From assembly GCA_963825445.1 (NCBI GenBank), contig CAWGTM010000014.1, forward strand, positions 62,001-126,000: 64,000 nt of DNA, given 5' to 3'. Position numbers and translations under genes: made by a program. This DNA comes from Actinophytocola sp963825445. Lineage in GTDB: Bacteria; Actinomycetota; Actinomycetes; Mycobacteriales; Pseudonocardiaceae. Positions 1 through 7,637 of the stretch are shown here, piece by piece; within the stretch, counting starts at the first letter, position 1; every line of letters starts with the position of its first letter. The notes below the pieces were generated by a model that worked only from the letters and a program-made list of their open reading frames with translations, had not been told where the DNA came from and made no database searches.

Positions 1-155
1 GCGGCGAACAGCAGCGAGTCGCCTGGCAGGAACAGCCCCACGATGAACGCGCACTCGGTGAACACGAACCCGAGCACGATGACCCACACCATGACGGGCC
101 CGGCGGACTCGAGCACGCCGGTAGCCAGCACGCTCGCCTCAGCCACAACAGTCAC
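1..155 (-). CDS. DedA family membrane protein, N-terminal part (window edge)
   Basis: The minus strand from GTG at 155 (or GTG at 146) reads a hydrophobic N-terminus containing the family motif GLFLPGDSLLF, the same motif as in the second DedA gene near 3.4 kb. DedA proteins are inner-membrane proteins implicated in lipid and proton-motive-force homeostasis. Only about 51 residues lie in the window and the rest is beyond base 1. The frame is unbroken here. Identification is by motif; substrate unknown. Confidence 0.75.
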   Translation of the reverse strand, partial: MTVVAEASVLATGVLESAGPVMVWVIVLGFVFTECAFIVGLFLPGDSLLFA

Positions 156-235
156 GACCGGTAGCGTACGTGTCCCGGTCGGCGGCATTCCGGAACGTGC
201 CCGAATTCGCCCGATCTCCACCGCGCGTCAAGTGT

Positions 236-1233
236 CTACTCCCGGTGACAGGGCAGACGGTCCTGGCCGGCTGCCGCGAGAGCGCTGGTGGCGCGCACGA
301 ACTCACCCACGTACCGGATCGCCGCTCGCCCTTCGGGATCACCGGGTAGAACGCCGGGAACACGTGCACCTGGCCCGGCCACACCTGCAGCTCGCACTGG
401 CCGCCTGCCGCGCGGATGCTCTCCGCCATCCGTTCCGAGTCGCCGAGCAGGCACTCGGTGTCGCCGACCTGGATCAGCACCGGCGGCCACCGGCGCTTGT
501 TCGCGCGCAGCACGTTCAGCCTGCGGTGGCGTCAGCGCGTACTCGCCCGCGTAGGTCAGGCCGCACTCCTTCGCACGCTGCGGCGGCACGAACGGGTCCC
601 GGCGCGCCGCGTCGCGGTCGGTCAGCTCGCCGCCCGCCAGGTCGAGGAACGGGGAGAACATGCACCGCGGCGGCCGGCATGGGCAGCCGGCGCCGGGACA
701 GGTCCGCCAGCAGCCCGGCCGTCAGGTGGCCGCCGGCCGAGTCGCCGATCACGGTGATCTTCTCCGGCGCGTAGCCCTGTGTCAGCAGCCACCGGTACCC
801 GGCCAGCGCGTCGTCGGCCGCGGCGGGGAACGGGTGCTCCGGCGCGCGCCGGTAGTCGAGCAGCAGCACGGGCCGGCCGGCGGCCGCCGACAGCGCCGCG
901 GCCAGGTGCCGGTGGGTGCGCCGCGAGCCGAACACGAAGCCGCCGCCGTGCAGGTACAGCAGCACGCCGGTCGTCGGGTCGGCGCCGCGGCCGGTGATCC
1001 ACAGGCCGCGGATGTCACCGTCGGTGACCGGCGCGACGCCGGGTGCCGCGGGGCAGCGGGGTCAGCCCGACGGTGTCGAACACCTCGCGGACCACGCGCA
1101 GCTGGGGCCACGTGGTGATGCGCATCCGGTCGCCGAGCGGTCGAAGGCCGCTCATGAGCAGTTGTGCGAGCGCTCGGCTCTGCACGCTCGGGCTCGTGGG
1201 CACCGCGTGGTGGCTGACGTCCGGCTGCGCCAT
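236..1233 (-). CDS. alpha/beta hydrolase (HSL-type esterase/lipase), frame-disrupted
   Basis: Reading from ATG at 1233 across frame breaks gives a hormone-sensitive-lipase-like carboxylesterase. It has the oxyanion-hole motif LHGGGFVFGS, the nucleophile motif GDSAGGH, a late acid region (VGDTECLLGDSE) and a His in GQVHVFPAF. It would hydrolyse a short-chain ester in the cytoplasm. I see breaks near 1058, 663, 520 (each repaired by removing one base) and 322 (repaired by adding one base). Total length about 330 residues fits the family. The gene is divergent from the FAD oxidase at 1402. Given the state of other genes, the breaks are probably sequencing errors, but a decayed gene cannot be excluded. 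Confidence 0.7.
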
Positions 1234-1401
1234 CGCACACCGCCCCTCGACCCGAGCGTCTTCGTTGACGTATCAACAACGACTGTAAATCATCGACGGA
1301 CTGAACCGACCTGCGAAAGTCGCACACATTGATCTCAGTTCAGCTTCGAGTGTGAGTCAAGGTCTCGAATTCCACTCAAGAGACTCGGTTACGGTGGATG
1401 C

Positions 1402-2795
1402 GTGAGTACCAACGAAGCTCTCCTGGCCGACCTCCGTGCGGCCGTGGGCGACAGCGCGGTGCTCGTCGACCCGGACGTCACGGACAGTTACCGGCGCGAC
1501 ATGATGCCGCTCGCCCCGCACGGATGAGCCGCTGGCCGTGGTCCTGCCGGCGGACACCGAGCAGGTGCAGGCGGTGGTCCGGGCGTGCGCCGCGGCCGGC
1601 GTGCCGATCGTGCCGCGCGGCGCGGGCAGCGGCCTCTCCGGCGCGGCGAACGCCATCGACGGCTGCGTCGTGCTGGTCACCACCCGGATGAACGAGATCG
1701 TCGAGATCGACCCGGACAACCGGCTCGCGGTCGTGCAGCCGGGCGTGGTCAACCTGGACCTGCGCGGCGCGGTGGAGAAGCACGGGCTGTTCTATCCGCC
1801 GGACCCGTCGAGCTACGACTGGTGCACGATCGGCGGCAACCTGTCCACCAACGCGGGCGGGCTGTGCTGCGTGAAGTACGGCGTCACCACCGACTCGGTG
1901 CTCGGGCTGGAGGTGGTGCTGGCCGACGGCGAGCTGCTGCGCACCGGCCGCCGCACGGTCAAGGGCGTCGCCGGCTACGACCTGACGAAGCTGTTCATCG
2001 GCAGCGAGGGCACGCTCGGCGTGATCACCCAGGCGACGCTCGCGCTGCGGCCGCTGCCGCAGGCGCCGGGCACGATGGTCGCCGCGTTCTCGTCGGTCGC
2101 CACGGCGGGCGAGGCGGTCAGCCGGATCGTGCGCGAGGGCATCGTGCCGTCGCTGATGGAGATCATGGACGCCACGTCGATCGAGGCGGTCGAGGCGCAC
2201 CTGAAGACCGAGCTGGGCGCGGGCGAGGGCTGCGCGGCGCTGCTGCTGTGCCAGTCGGACTCCGGCGGCGAGGCGGCGCGGCGGGAGCTGACGGCGATCG
2301 AGCAGGTCTGCACGGACGTCGGCGCCGACCTGGTGCACACCACGTTCGACCCGGCCGAGGGGCAGATGCTGCTGACCGCGCGCCGGGCGGTGCTGACCGC
2401 GCTCGAGGTCTACGGCGCCTGGATGACCGACGACGTGTGCGTGCCGCAGGACCCGGATCGCCGAGCTGATCGCCGCGTGCGAGCGGATCAGCGCCGAGGT
2501 GAACCTGCGGGTCGCGGTCGTCGGCCACGCCGGCGACGGCAACATGCACCCGACGATCGTCTACGACGCCTCGTCGGAGGCGGAGTTCGAGCGCGCCAAC
2601 ACGGCGTTCAACGACATCCTGGCCGCGGGCCTCGCGCTCGGCGGCACGGTCACCGGCGAGCACGGCATCGGCAAGATCAAGCGGGAATGGCTGGAACGCG
2701 AGATCGGCCCGGTCGCCATGCGCATGCACCGCGCGATCAAGGCCGCGCTGGACCCGGACAACGTGTTCAACCCGGGGTCGATGTTCTCGATGTAG
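1402..2795 (+). CDS. FAD-linked oxidase, GlcD/D-lactate dehydrogenase type
   Basis: GTG at 1402 opens a protein of about 460 residues with an FAD-binding PCMH domain (PRGAGSGLSGAANAI, NLSTNAGGLCCVKYG) and the FAD_oxidase_C domain (GHAGDGNMHPT, GEHGIGKIKREWL). This architecture is that of glycolate oxidase subunit GlcD and D-2-hydroxyacid dehydrogenases, which oxidise an alpha-hydroxy acid with FAD. Two one-base frame breaks near 1522 and 2452 interrupt it; removing a base at each restores the family sequence. Divergent from the esterase, with about 170 bp between them. Exact substrate cannot be read from sequence. Confidence 0.85.
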
Positions 2796-2798
2796 GAC

Positions 2799-3504
2799 TC
2801 AGGTGATGCGCTCGATGATCTCGGTCGCGTCGTCGGCGACCACCTCGGCGATCTTCTTCTTCTCGCGCCTGGCCTTGATGACCTCGATGATGATCGGGAT
2901 GATCGAGAGCAGCACGATCAGGATCAGCATCGCCTCGATGTTCTTCTTCACGAACGCGATCTCGGCCGAGGAAGAAGCCGAGCAGGGTGATGCCGGTGGC
3001 CCACAGGACGCCGCCGATGGCCGAGTAGGTGAAGAACTTCCTCGTGTCCATCCGGCCGACGCCGGCCATGGCGGTGATGAACGTCCGCACGATCGGCACG
3101 AACCGGGCCATGACGATCGCCCGCGCGCCGTACTTCTCGAAGAACTCCTGCGTCTTGTCGACGTACTCCTTCTTGAACAGCTTGGAGTTCGGCTTGTTGA
3201 ACAGCGCGGGCCCGACCTTCGCGCCGATCCAGTAGCCGCACACGTTCCCGACGAACGCGCAGATCGTCACGAGCACGCACACGAGCCACAGCGGCGAGTC
3301 GATGGCGCCGGTGGCGACGAACAGGCCCGCGATGAACAGCAGCGAGTCGCCGGGCAGGAAGAAGCCGACCAGCAGGCCGCACTCGGCGAAGATGATCAGG
3401 CACAGCACGGCCAGTGCCCAGCCGCCCATCCCCGCAGGATCACCTCCGGGTCGAGCCAGGACGGCAGGAAGGAACATTTCCACGGTGGCGGCAGCAAGCG
3501 TCAC
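2799..3504 (-). CDS. DedA family membrane protein (second copy)
   Basis: A roughly 230-residue membrane protein with the DedA motifs FAECGLLVGFFLPGDSLLF, GYWIGAKVG and ARFVPIVRTFI, ending in a charged tail and TGA at 2799. Frame breaks near 3470, 3437 and 2967 hide the natural N-terminus (LPSWLDPEVILRG) and the C-terminal tail (GEIAFVKKNIEAM). The start is uncertain: GTG at 3504 is chosen because it parallels the first DedA gene; TTG at 3511-3513 and GTG at 3483 are alternatives. Convergent with the FAD oxidase, whose stop is 3 bp away. Confidence 0.82.
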
Positions 3505-3534
3505 GGTCCTCAAGGTTACGGCAGTACCAGGTGT

Positions 3535-3876
3535 CTAGAGGAGGGTCAGCAGCCCCACGACCGCGCCGGCGGCCAGCCCGAGCAGCAGCGCCAGCAGCAG
3601 GACCAGCGCCGCCGGCACCCTCGGCGCGGCCGGCAGGCGGCTGGTCAGCACGGATGCGTCGGTCTCGGTGTCCGGGGCGTCGTGCTGCACGGTCTCCGGG
3701 TCGGGGGCGGGCAGCGGGCTGGCCATGTCGCTGCCGGACAGCAGCCCGTAGTTGCCCAGCCCGGCAGACGTCCGGTCGTCCGTCCGGTCGTCGGCGGGCG
3801 CCGGCATGGGGGTGCGCGCGACGTGCGCCCGCAGCGCCTCTGCGAGCAGCTGCTCCGGGTCCTCGCCCTGGCTCAT
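3535..3876 (-). CDS. small C-terminally membrane-anchored protein downstream of nagA
   Basis: ATG at 3876 (MSQGEDPEQLLAEALRAHVA) starts a protein of about 113 residues: an acidic N-terminal helix, a Pro/Asp/Thr-rich middle, and one hydrophobic C-terminal segment (LVLLLALLLGLAAGAVVGLL) ending at the stop. Its ATG overlaps the inferred TGA of nagA as ATGA, which suggests translational coupling. As assembled, a one-base insertion in nagA makes it look like a NagA C-terminal extension. No function recognised; the layout suggests a tail-anchored membrane protein. Confidence 0.6.
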   Translation of the reverse strand: MSQGEDPEQLLAEALRAHVARTPMPAPADDRTDDRTSAGLGNYGLLSGSDMASPLPAPDPETVQHDAPDTETDASVLTSRLPAAPRVPAALVLLLALLLGLAAGAVVGLLTLL

Positions 3877-5031
3877 GGGGTCGAAGCTACCTCCCGCACC
3901 CAGGCCGTGGCGCATGACCGCCGTCGGGTGCAGGCCCTGGTCGAGCAGCACCAGGTCGGCGGCGAGCCCGGCGGCGATCCGGCCGGTCACCTCGCCGAGG
4001 CCGAGCAGCTCGGCCGGGCGGGTGCAGGCCGCCGCCACGGCGTCCAGCACGCCCAGGCCGCAGCCCTGGACCAGGTTGCGGAACGCCACGTCCATGGTGA
4101 GCGTGCTGCCGGCCAGCGAGCCGCCGCCCGCGAGGGTCGGCACGCCGTCGGTCACGTCGACCTCGAGGCCGCCGATGTCGTACACGCCGTCGCCGGCGCC
4201 GGCGGCCGCGATGGCGTCGGTGATCAGCACGGTCCGGCCGGCACCCGCGTGGCGGGCGGCCAGCCGCACGATCGTCGGGTGCAGGTGCACCAGGTCGCAG
4301 ATGAGTTCGACGGTCACCCGCTCGTCGTCGAGCAGCGCGCCGATGGGCCCGGGCTCGCGGTGGTGCAGCGGCCGCATGCCGTTGAACAGGTGGGTGGCCA
4401 CGGTCGCGCCGGCGTCGATGGCCGGGACGACGTCCTCGGCCAGCGCGTCGGTGTGTCCGATGGCCGCGAGCACCCCGGCGTCGACCAGGCGTTTCACCGC
4501 CGGCACGGCGCCTTCCAGCTCCGGCGCGACGGTCACCATGCGGATCGTGCCGTGCCCGGCGGCCAGCAGGGCGTCCACCGACACGGCGTCCGGCGGGCGC
4601 AGCAGCGCCGGGTCGTGCGCGCCGCAGCGGGCGGCCGACAGGAACGGGCCCTCGAGGTGGATGCCGGCGACCAGGCCCTCGGTCACGAGTTCGGACAGCG
4701 CGGCGACCTGCTCGACCAGCTCCGGCACCGGTCGGGTCACCAGGCTCGCGAGCATGGTGGTGGTGCCGTGGCGGCGGTGCGCGTCGACCACCTGCCGGAC
4801 CTGGGCGGGATCGGCGCTGGTGAACGCCGCGCCGCCGCCGCCGTGGCAGTGGATGTCGACGAAGCCGGGGACCACCCACGCTCCGGACGCGTCGGTGACG
4901 ATCGCGTCCACGGCCGGTGCCGGTCCGGCGCCGACCGCGCCGATCGCGCCGTCGACGACGTGCACCCAGCCCGGGTCGAGCACGCCGTCCGGCGTCGCCA
5001 CCCGTCCCCCGGTGATGAGCTGTGCAGCCAT
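3873..5031 (-). CDS. nagA: N-acetylglucosamine-6-phosphate deacetylase
   Basis: Cytoplasmic amidohydrolase that deacetylates GlcNAc-6-phosphate in chitin/peptidoglycan amino-sugar catabolism. Visible motifs are FVDIHCHGGGG (metal site), HLEGPFLS, IGHTDA, THLFNGMRPLHHREPG, LITDAIAA and AGSTLTMDVAFRNLV. ATG 5031 follows GAGGG with a 7-nt spacer. As assembled the frame runs into the next gene; deleting one C of the GGCC at 3903-3906 gives a C-terminus HGWVREVASTP and a TGA overlapping the next ATG. A DasR-type operator lies 30-45 bp upstream of the start, consistent with control by GlcN-6-P/GlcNAc-6-P. Confidence 0.93.
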
Positions 5032-5060
5032 GCCACATCCCTCGAGCCCTGCCCGACGCT

Positions 5061-5076
5061 ATTGGTCTATACCATA
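5061..5076. promoter_or_regulatory. DasR-responsive element (dre-like) upstream of nagA
   Basis: The 16-mer ATTGGTCTATACCATA contains TGGT-CTAT-ACCA, one base from the dre palindrome core TGGTCTAGACCA bound by the GntR-family regulator DasR. It sits 30-45 bp upstream of the nagA ATG. Seen directly; DasR binding is inferred from the known dre consensus and the known control of nag genes. Confidence 0.8.
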
Positions 5077-5214
5077 GCCCTTCGAACCGATCTGGGGAGT
5101 ATTCACAATGTATCAAGTTTTTTGGGCGAGAGGTAACGGTGAATTGCGTAACGGTGCCGGAGTGCAGCAGCAGCTGAAGGCGATCAGTGCACGGGGCTGT
5201 GCGCGGTCGAACGA

Positions 5215-5799
5215 CTAGTTGTTCGGGCTGCGCATGATCTTCTGGAGCGCGTCGAGCGCACGGCTGGCCGTCGACTTGACCGTGCCCTTCGAGATGCCGG
5301 CCGCCTCGGCGATCTCCGCCTCGGTCAGGTCGCCGTAGTAGCGCAGCACCAGCACCTCACGCTGGCGGGGCGGCAGCTGCGACAGCGCGCGCACCACCGA
5401 CTGGTGCTCGGCCGTCAGCATCGCGAGGCTCTCGGCCGAGCGGGCGTTGACCTGGTGCGGCGGCGTGTACTCGCGGGCGGTCTTGCGCCGGCGCAGCACA
5501 CTGCGCGAACCGTTGACCACCGCCGTGCGCAGGTAGCCGACCGCGGCGGCCGCGTCGCGCAGGTTGCCCCAGTTGCGGTGCAGCCCGGTGAACGCCTCCT
5601 GCACCACGTCCTCGGCCGTCGCCGGCTCGTCGACCAGCAGCAGCGCCAGCCGGACCAGACGCATCCGATGGGTGCGGTAGAGGTCTTCGAGGGTGAGCGG
5701 GGCCTGCGCCCCGGGGACGGGGAAGCTGCCGGTGTCGATGGCACGCAGATGCCCGAGAGTGCGCTCGACCGTCTGTTCCGCGTTGAGGTCCCCTGTCAC
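5215..5799 (-). CDS. ECF/SigE-family RNA polymerase sigma factor
   Basis: About 194 residues: region 2 (TLEDLYRTHRMRLVRLALLL then AEDVVQEAFTGLHRNWG) and region 4 (LPPRQREVLVLRYYGDL, ISKGTVKSTASRALDAL). It would direct RNA polymerase to a small regulon. GTG 5799 (VTGDLNAEQTVERT) is chosen; ATG 5820 adds seven residues and is also open. The gene is divergent from the YciI gene with only 36 bp between starts. No anti-sigma gene is adjacent. The frame is intact. Confidence 0.9.
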   Translation of the reverse strand: MTGDLNAEQTVERTLGHLRAIDTGSFPVPGAQAPLTLEDLYRTHRMRLVRLALLLVDEPATAEDVVQEAFTGLHRNWGNLRDAAAAVGYLRTAVVNGSRSVLRRRKTAREYTPPHQVNARSAESLAMLTAEHQSVVRALSQLPPRQREVLVLRYYGDLTEAEIAEAAGISKGTVKSTASRALDALQKIMRSPNN

Positions 5800-5805
5800 A
5801 CAGGG
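5791..5805. repeat. inverted repeat over the sigma-factor start
   Basis: CCCTGT-CAC-ACAGGG is a perfect 6-bp inverted repeat lying across the GTG start of the sigma gene, with the 8-bp palindrome CGGTACCG close by at 5821-5828. It could be an operator in the very short divergent promoter region. Function is inference only. Confidence 0.35.
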
Positions 5806-5830
5806 AACCGTACCGTTCATCGGTACCGTT
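5804..5830 (+). promoter_or_regulatory. ECF-type promoter of the YciI gene, probably leaderless
   Basis: GGAACC at 5804-5809, a 17-base spacer and CGTT at 5827-5830 match the classical ECF sigma promoter (GGAAC ... GTT). The ATG of the YciI gene begins at 5836, six bases past the -10, so the transcript may start at or next to the start codon. The adjacent divergent sigma gene is a candidate to use it. Confidence 0.55.
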
Positions 5831-5835
5831 GGCCC

Positions 5836-6120
5836 ATGGCCTGGTTCACCGTGGAGACCACGTACGTCGACGATCGCGACCGCCTCGCGGCGAGTCGGCC
5901 CAGGCATCGCGCCTACCTGGGCGAACTCGTGGAGCAGGGCAAGGTGGCCGCCGCCGGTCCGTGGGCCGACGACTCCGCCGGCTTCGCGATCTACCAGGTC
6001 GCGGACCGCGCCGAGCTGGACCGGCTGCTCGCCGAGGACCCGTACACGGTCGACGGCGTGGCCGCCTCGCGCACCATCCACGAGTGGAAGGTCGTGCTCG
6101 GCTCAGTAGGTGCCGCCTAG
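5836..6120 (+). CDS. YciI family protein
   Basis: A 94-residue protein beginning MAWFTVETTYVDD with the YciI/YCII-type ferredoxin-like fold pattern: an R..HR.YL segment, a central G.ADDSAGF-like loop with Asp, and a C-terminal VDGVAASRTIHEWKVV. Members are small cytoplasmic proteins of mostly unknown reaction; some are hydrolases or dechlorinases. The frame is intact. The last 18 bases overlap the convergent PPOX gene. An ECF-type promoter lies directly upstream. Confidence 0.85.
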   Translation: MAWFTVETTYVDDRDRLAASRPRHRAYLGELVEQGKVAAAGPWADDSAGFAIYQVADRAELDRLLAEDPYTVDGVAASRTIHEWKVVLGSVGAA

Positions 6121-6567
6121 CTTGGCGTGGTCCCAGCTGACGACCTTCGTGGGCGTGCAGACCAGGCCGACCCGCTTCCTGGCCTGGATGCGCACGAACT
6201 GGGTGGCGGCCGTGGCGACCTCCTGGTTCGAGTTGTAGCGCCGCATCAGGTCGACGCCGATCCGCGAGATCTTCTCCGTGTCCTCGACCAGCTCGACGTC
6301 GCACTCCATGGAGACGCCGCGCAGCTTCTCGTAGGTGTCGCCGGACTCGACCAGCACGGTGGCCTGCGCGAGGCGGCGCAGGTTGGCCGCCTTCTGCGAC
6401 CTGGCGTAGGTCCACGTGGCGAGCACGTCGCCCTGCGGGACGTACCAGAGCGGCACCAGGTGCGGCCTGCCGTTCGGGCCGATCGTCGCGACGTTCGCGA
6501 CCTTGCCGTTCGCGAGGAAGGCGGTGACCTCCTCCGGGGTCATGACGATCTGCGCCCGTCGCGACAT
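6103..6567 (-). CDS. PPOX-class (pyridoxamine 5'-phosphate oxidase-like) FMN/F420-binding protein
   Basis: A 154-residue single-domain protein with the split-barrel pattern FLANGKVANVATIGPNGRPH then LVPLWYVPQGDV, typical of the pyridoxamine-phosphate-oxidase superfamily including actinobacterial F420-dependent reductases. It would bind a flavin or F420 as a dimer; the substrate is unknown. Intact frame, ATG 6567. Convergent overlap with the YciI gene. Confidence 0.8.
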   Translation of the reverse strand: MSRRAQIVMTPEEVTAFLANGKVANVATIGPNGRPHLVPLWYVPQGDVLATWTYARSQKAANLRRLAQATVLVESGDTYEKLRGVSMECDVELVEDTEKISRIGVDLMRRYNSNQEVATAATQFVRIQARKRVGLVCTPTKVVSWDHAKLGGTY

Positions 6568-6594
6568 CGCGCCTCCCGACCTCGTGGGTCTCGG

Positions 6595-7500
6595 TTATAG
6601 CGCACCCGAGCCGCGGGCCGCAGCACGCGCGCCGGGCCCGACCAGGCTCGACTCGGCCAGGCCGCGCTTCTCGATGTCGGCGAGTGCCGCCTTGTCGGCC
6701 GCCGGGACCATGCCGCGTGCCACCAGCTCGACCACCCTCGGCACCACCGCGCGGAAGACCTTGAGCACGCCGACCCAGCCGGGCACGTGCACGACCCGCG
6801 CCCGCTTGGCGACGCCCGCGCTGATCAGGTCGACGGCCACCGACAGCGGATAGGTCTTGCTGGCCAGGCCCTTGCCGGCACGGCGCAGCGGCCCGAACAC
6901 CGGGTGCTGGTCGGCCGTGTTGACCATGTCCGTGGCGATCCACGTCGGGTGCACCACGCCGACCCCCACGCCGAGGTGGCGGACCTCGGCGCGCAGCGAG
7001 TTGGCGAACGCCTCGACGCCCGCCTTGGCCGCCGAGTACGCGGCGTTGCCCGGGATGTGGACGATCGCGGCGAGCGACGACACGAGCAGCGCGTAGCCCT
7101 TGGCCTCGATCAGGTGCGGCAGCGCCACCCGGACCGTGCGCCACACGCCGAGCAGGTCGACGTCGATCACCCGCTCGAACGCCGCCGGGTCGATGGATCG
7201 CGTGAAGCCCGTGGCCGCGATGCCCGCGTTGGCCAGCACCACGTCGATGCGGCCGTAGCGCTCGGCGATGGCGGCCGTGGCCTTCTCGAGGTCGGCCCAA
7301 CTGGTGACGTCGGCCTCCCACCAACCGGCGTCCGGACCGCAGTCGGCCGCGACCTTGGCCAGCTCCTCGGCCTCGAGTCCGACGAGGGCCACGGTGGCGC
7401 CCTTCGTGGCGAGGTCACGGGCCACGCCTGCGCCGATACCCCTGGCCGCCCCGGTGATCAGCACGACTTTGCCGCGCACGTCGCGTTCCTTGCCGAACAT
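6595..7500 (-). CDS. short-chain dehydrogenase/reductase (SDR)
   Basis: 301 residues from ATG 7500, preceded by GAGGAGG with a 7-base spacer. Rossmann motif VLITGAARGIGAGVA, NAG motif (VVLANAGIA), catalytic Ser region LLVSSLAA and YxxxK as YSAAKAG. A longer C-terminal part than the minimal SDR resembles the membrane-associated SDRs of mycobacterial type (VPGWVGVLKVFRAVVPRVVE). It would be an NAD(P)-dependent oxidoreductase. Intact frame. A palindromic operator candidate lies about 36-60 bp upstream. Confidence 0.88.
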   Translation of the reverse strand: MFGKERDVRGKVVLITGAARGIGAGVARDLATKGATVALVGLEAEELAKVAADCGPDAGWWEADVTSWADLEKATAAIAERYGRIDVVLANAGIAATGFTRSIDPAAFERVIDVDLLGVWRTVRVALPHLIEAKGYALLVSSLAAIVHIPGNAAYSAAKAGVEAFANSLRAEVRHLGVGVGVVHPTWIATDMVNTADQHPVFGPLRRAGKGLASKTYPLSVAVDLISAGVAKRARVVHVPGWVGVLKVFRAVVPRVVELVARGMVPAADKAALADIEKRGLAESSLVGPGARAAARGSGAL

Positions 7501-7535
7501 CTCGTGCCTCCTCGTCGGGTGCCTTCGATCCGAAC

Positions 7536-7562
7536 TTACCACGAGTAACCTACTCCGAGTAG
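7536..7562. promoter_or_regulatory. overlapping palindromes, candidate TetR-type operator of the SDR gene
   Basis: The stretch contains TTACcacgaGTAA (7536-7548), GAGTA-acc-TACTC (7543-7555) and CTACTC-C-GAGTAG (7550-7562), three overlapping palindromes built on the half-site (C)GAGTA(A/G). Such runs are typical of TetR-family operators. No TetR gene is adjacent, so the regulator is unknown. Confidence 0.5.
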
Positions 7563-7571
7563 ATGGCAAAT

Positions 7572-7593
7572 GTGTACCGAATGTTTACGCGGA
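7572..7593 (+). promoter_or_regulatory. possible PHO box upstream of phoD
   Basis: Two 11-base direct repeats, GTGTACCGAAT and GTTTACGCGGA, resemble the PhoP-binding direct-repeat units (GTTCACC-like) known upstream of actinomycete phosphatase genes. The match is imperfect. The supporting context is that two exported phosphatase/phosphodiesterase genes follow at 7638. Confidence 0.3.
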
Positions 7594-7637
7594 ACGGCTG
7601 TATGTCACAGGGGGCTACAGGAGCAGGATCCGAAGCT

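Noticed and set aside
1235..1401. Sigma-70 promoters between esterase and FAD oxidase
   Set aside because: TTGACG and TTGACT are present, but no well-spaced -10 box follows; not strong enough to annotate.
2803..5136. 777-codon open frame on the plus strand
   Set aside because: It runs antisense over DedA and nagA, is Arg/Gln/His/Gly-rich low complexity, and has no family motif; long antisense frames are expected at this GC content.
5846..7324. 492-codon open frame on the minus strand over PPOX and SDR genes
   Set aside because: Arg/Gly/Ala-rich out-of-frame reading of well-supported genes.
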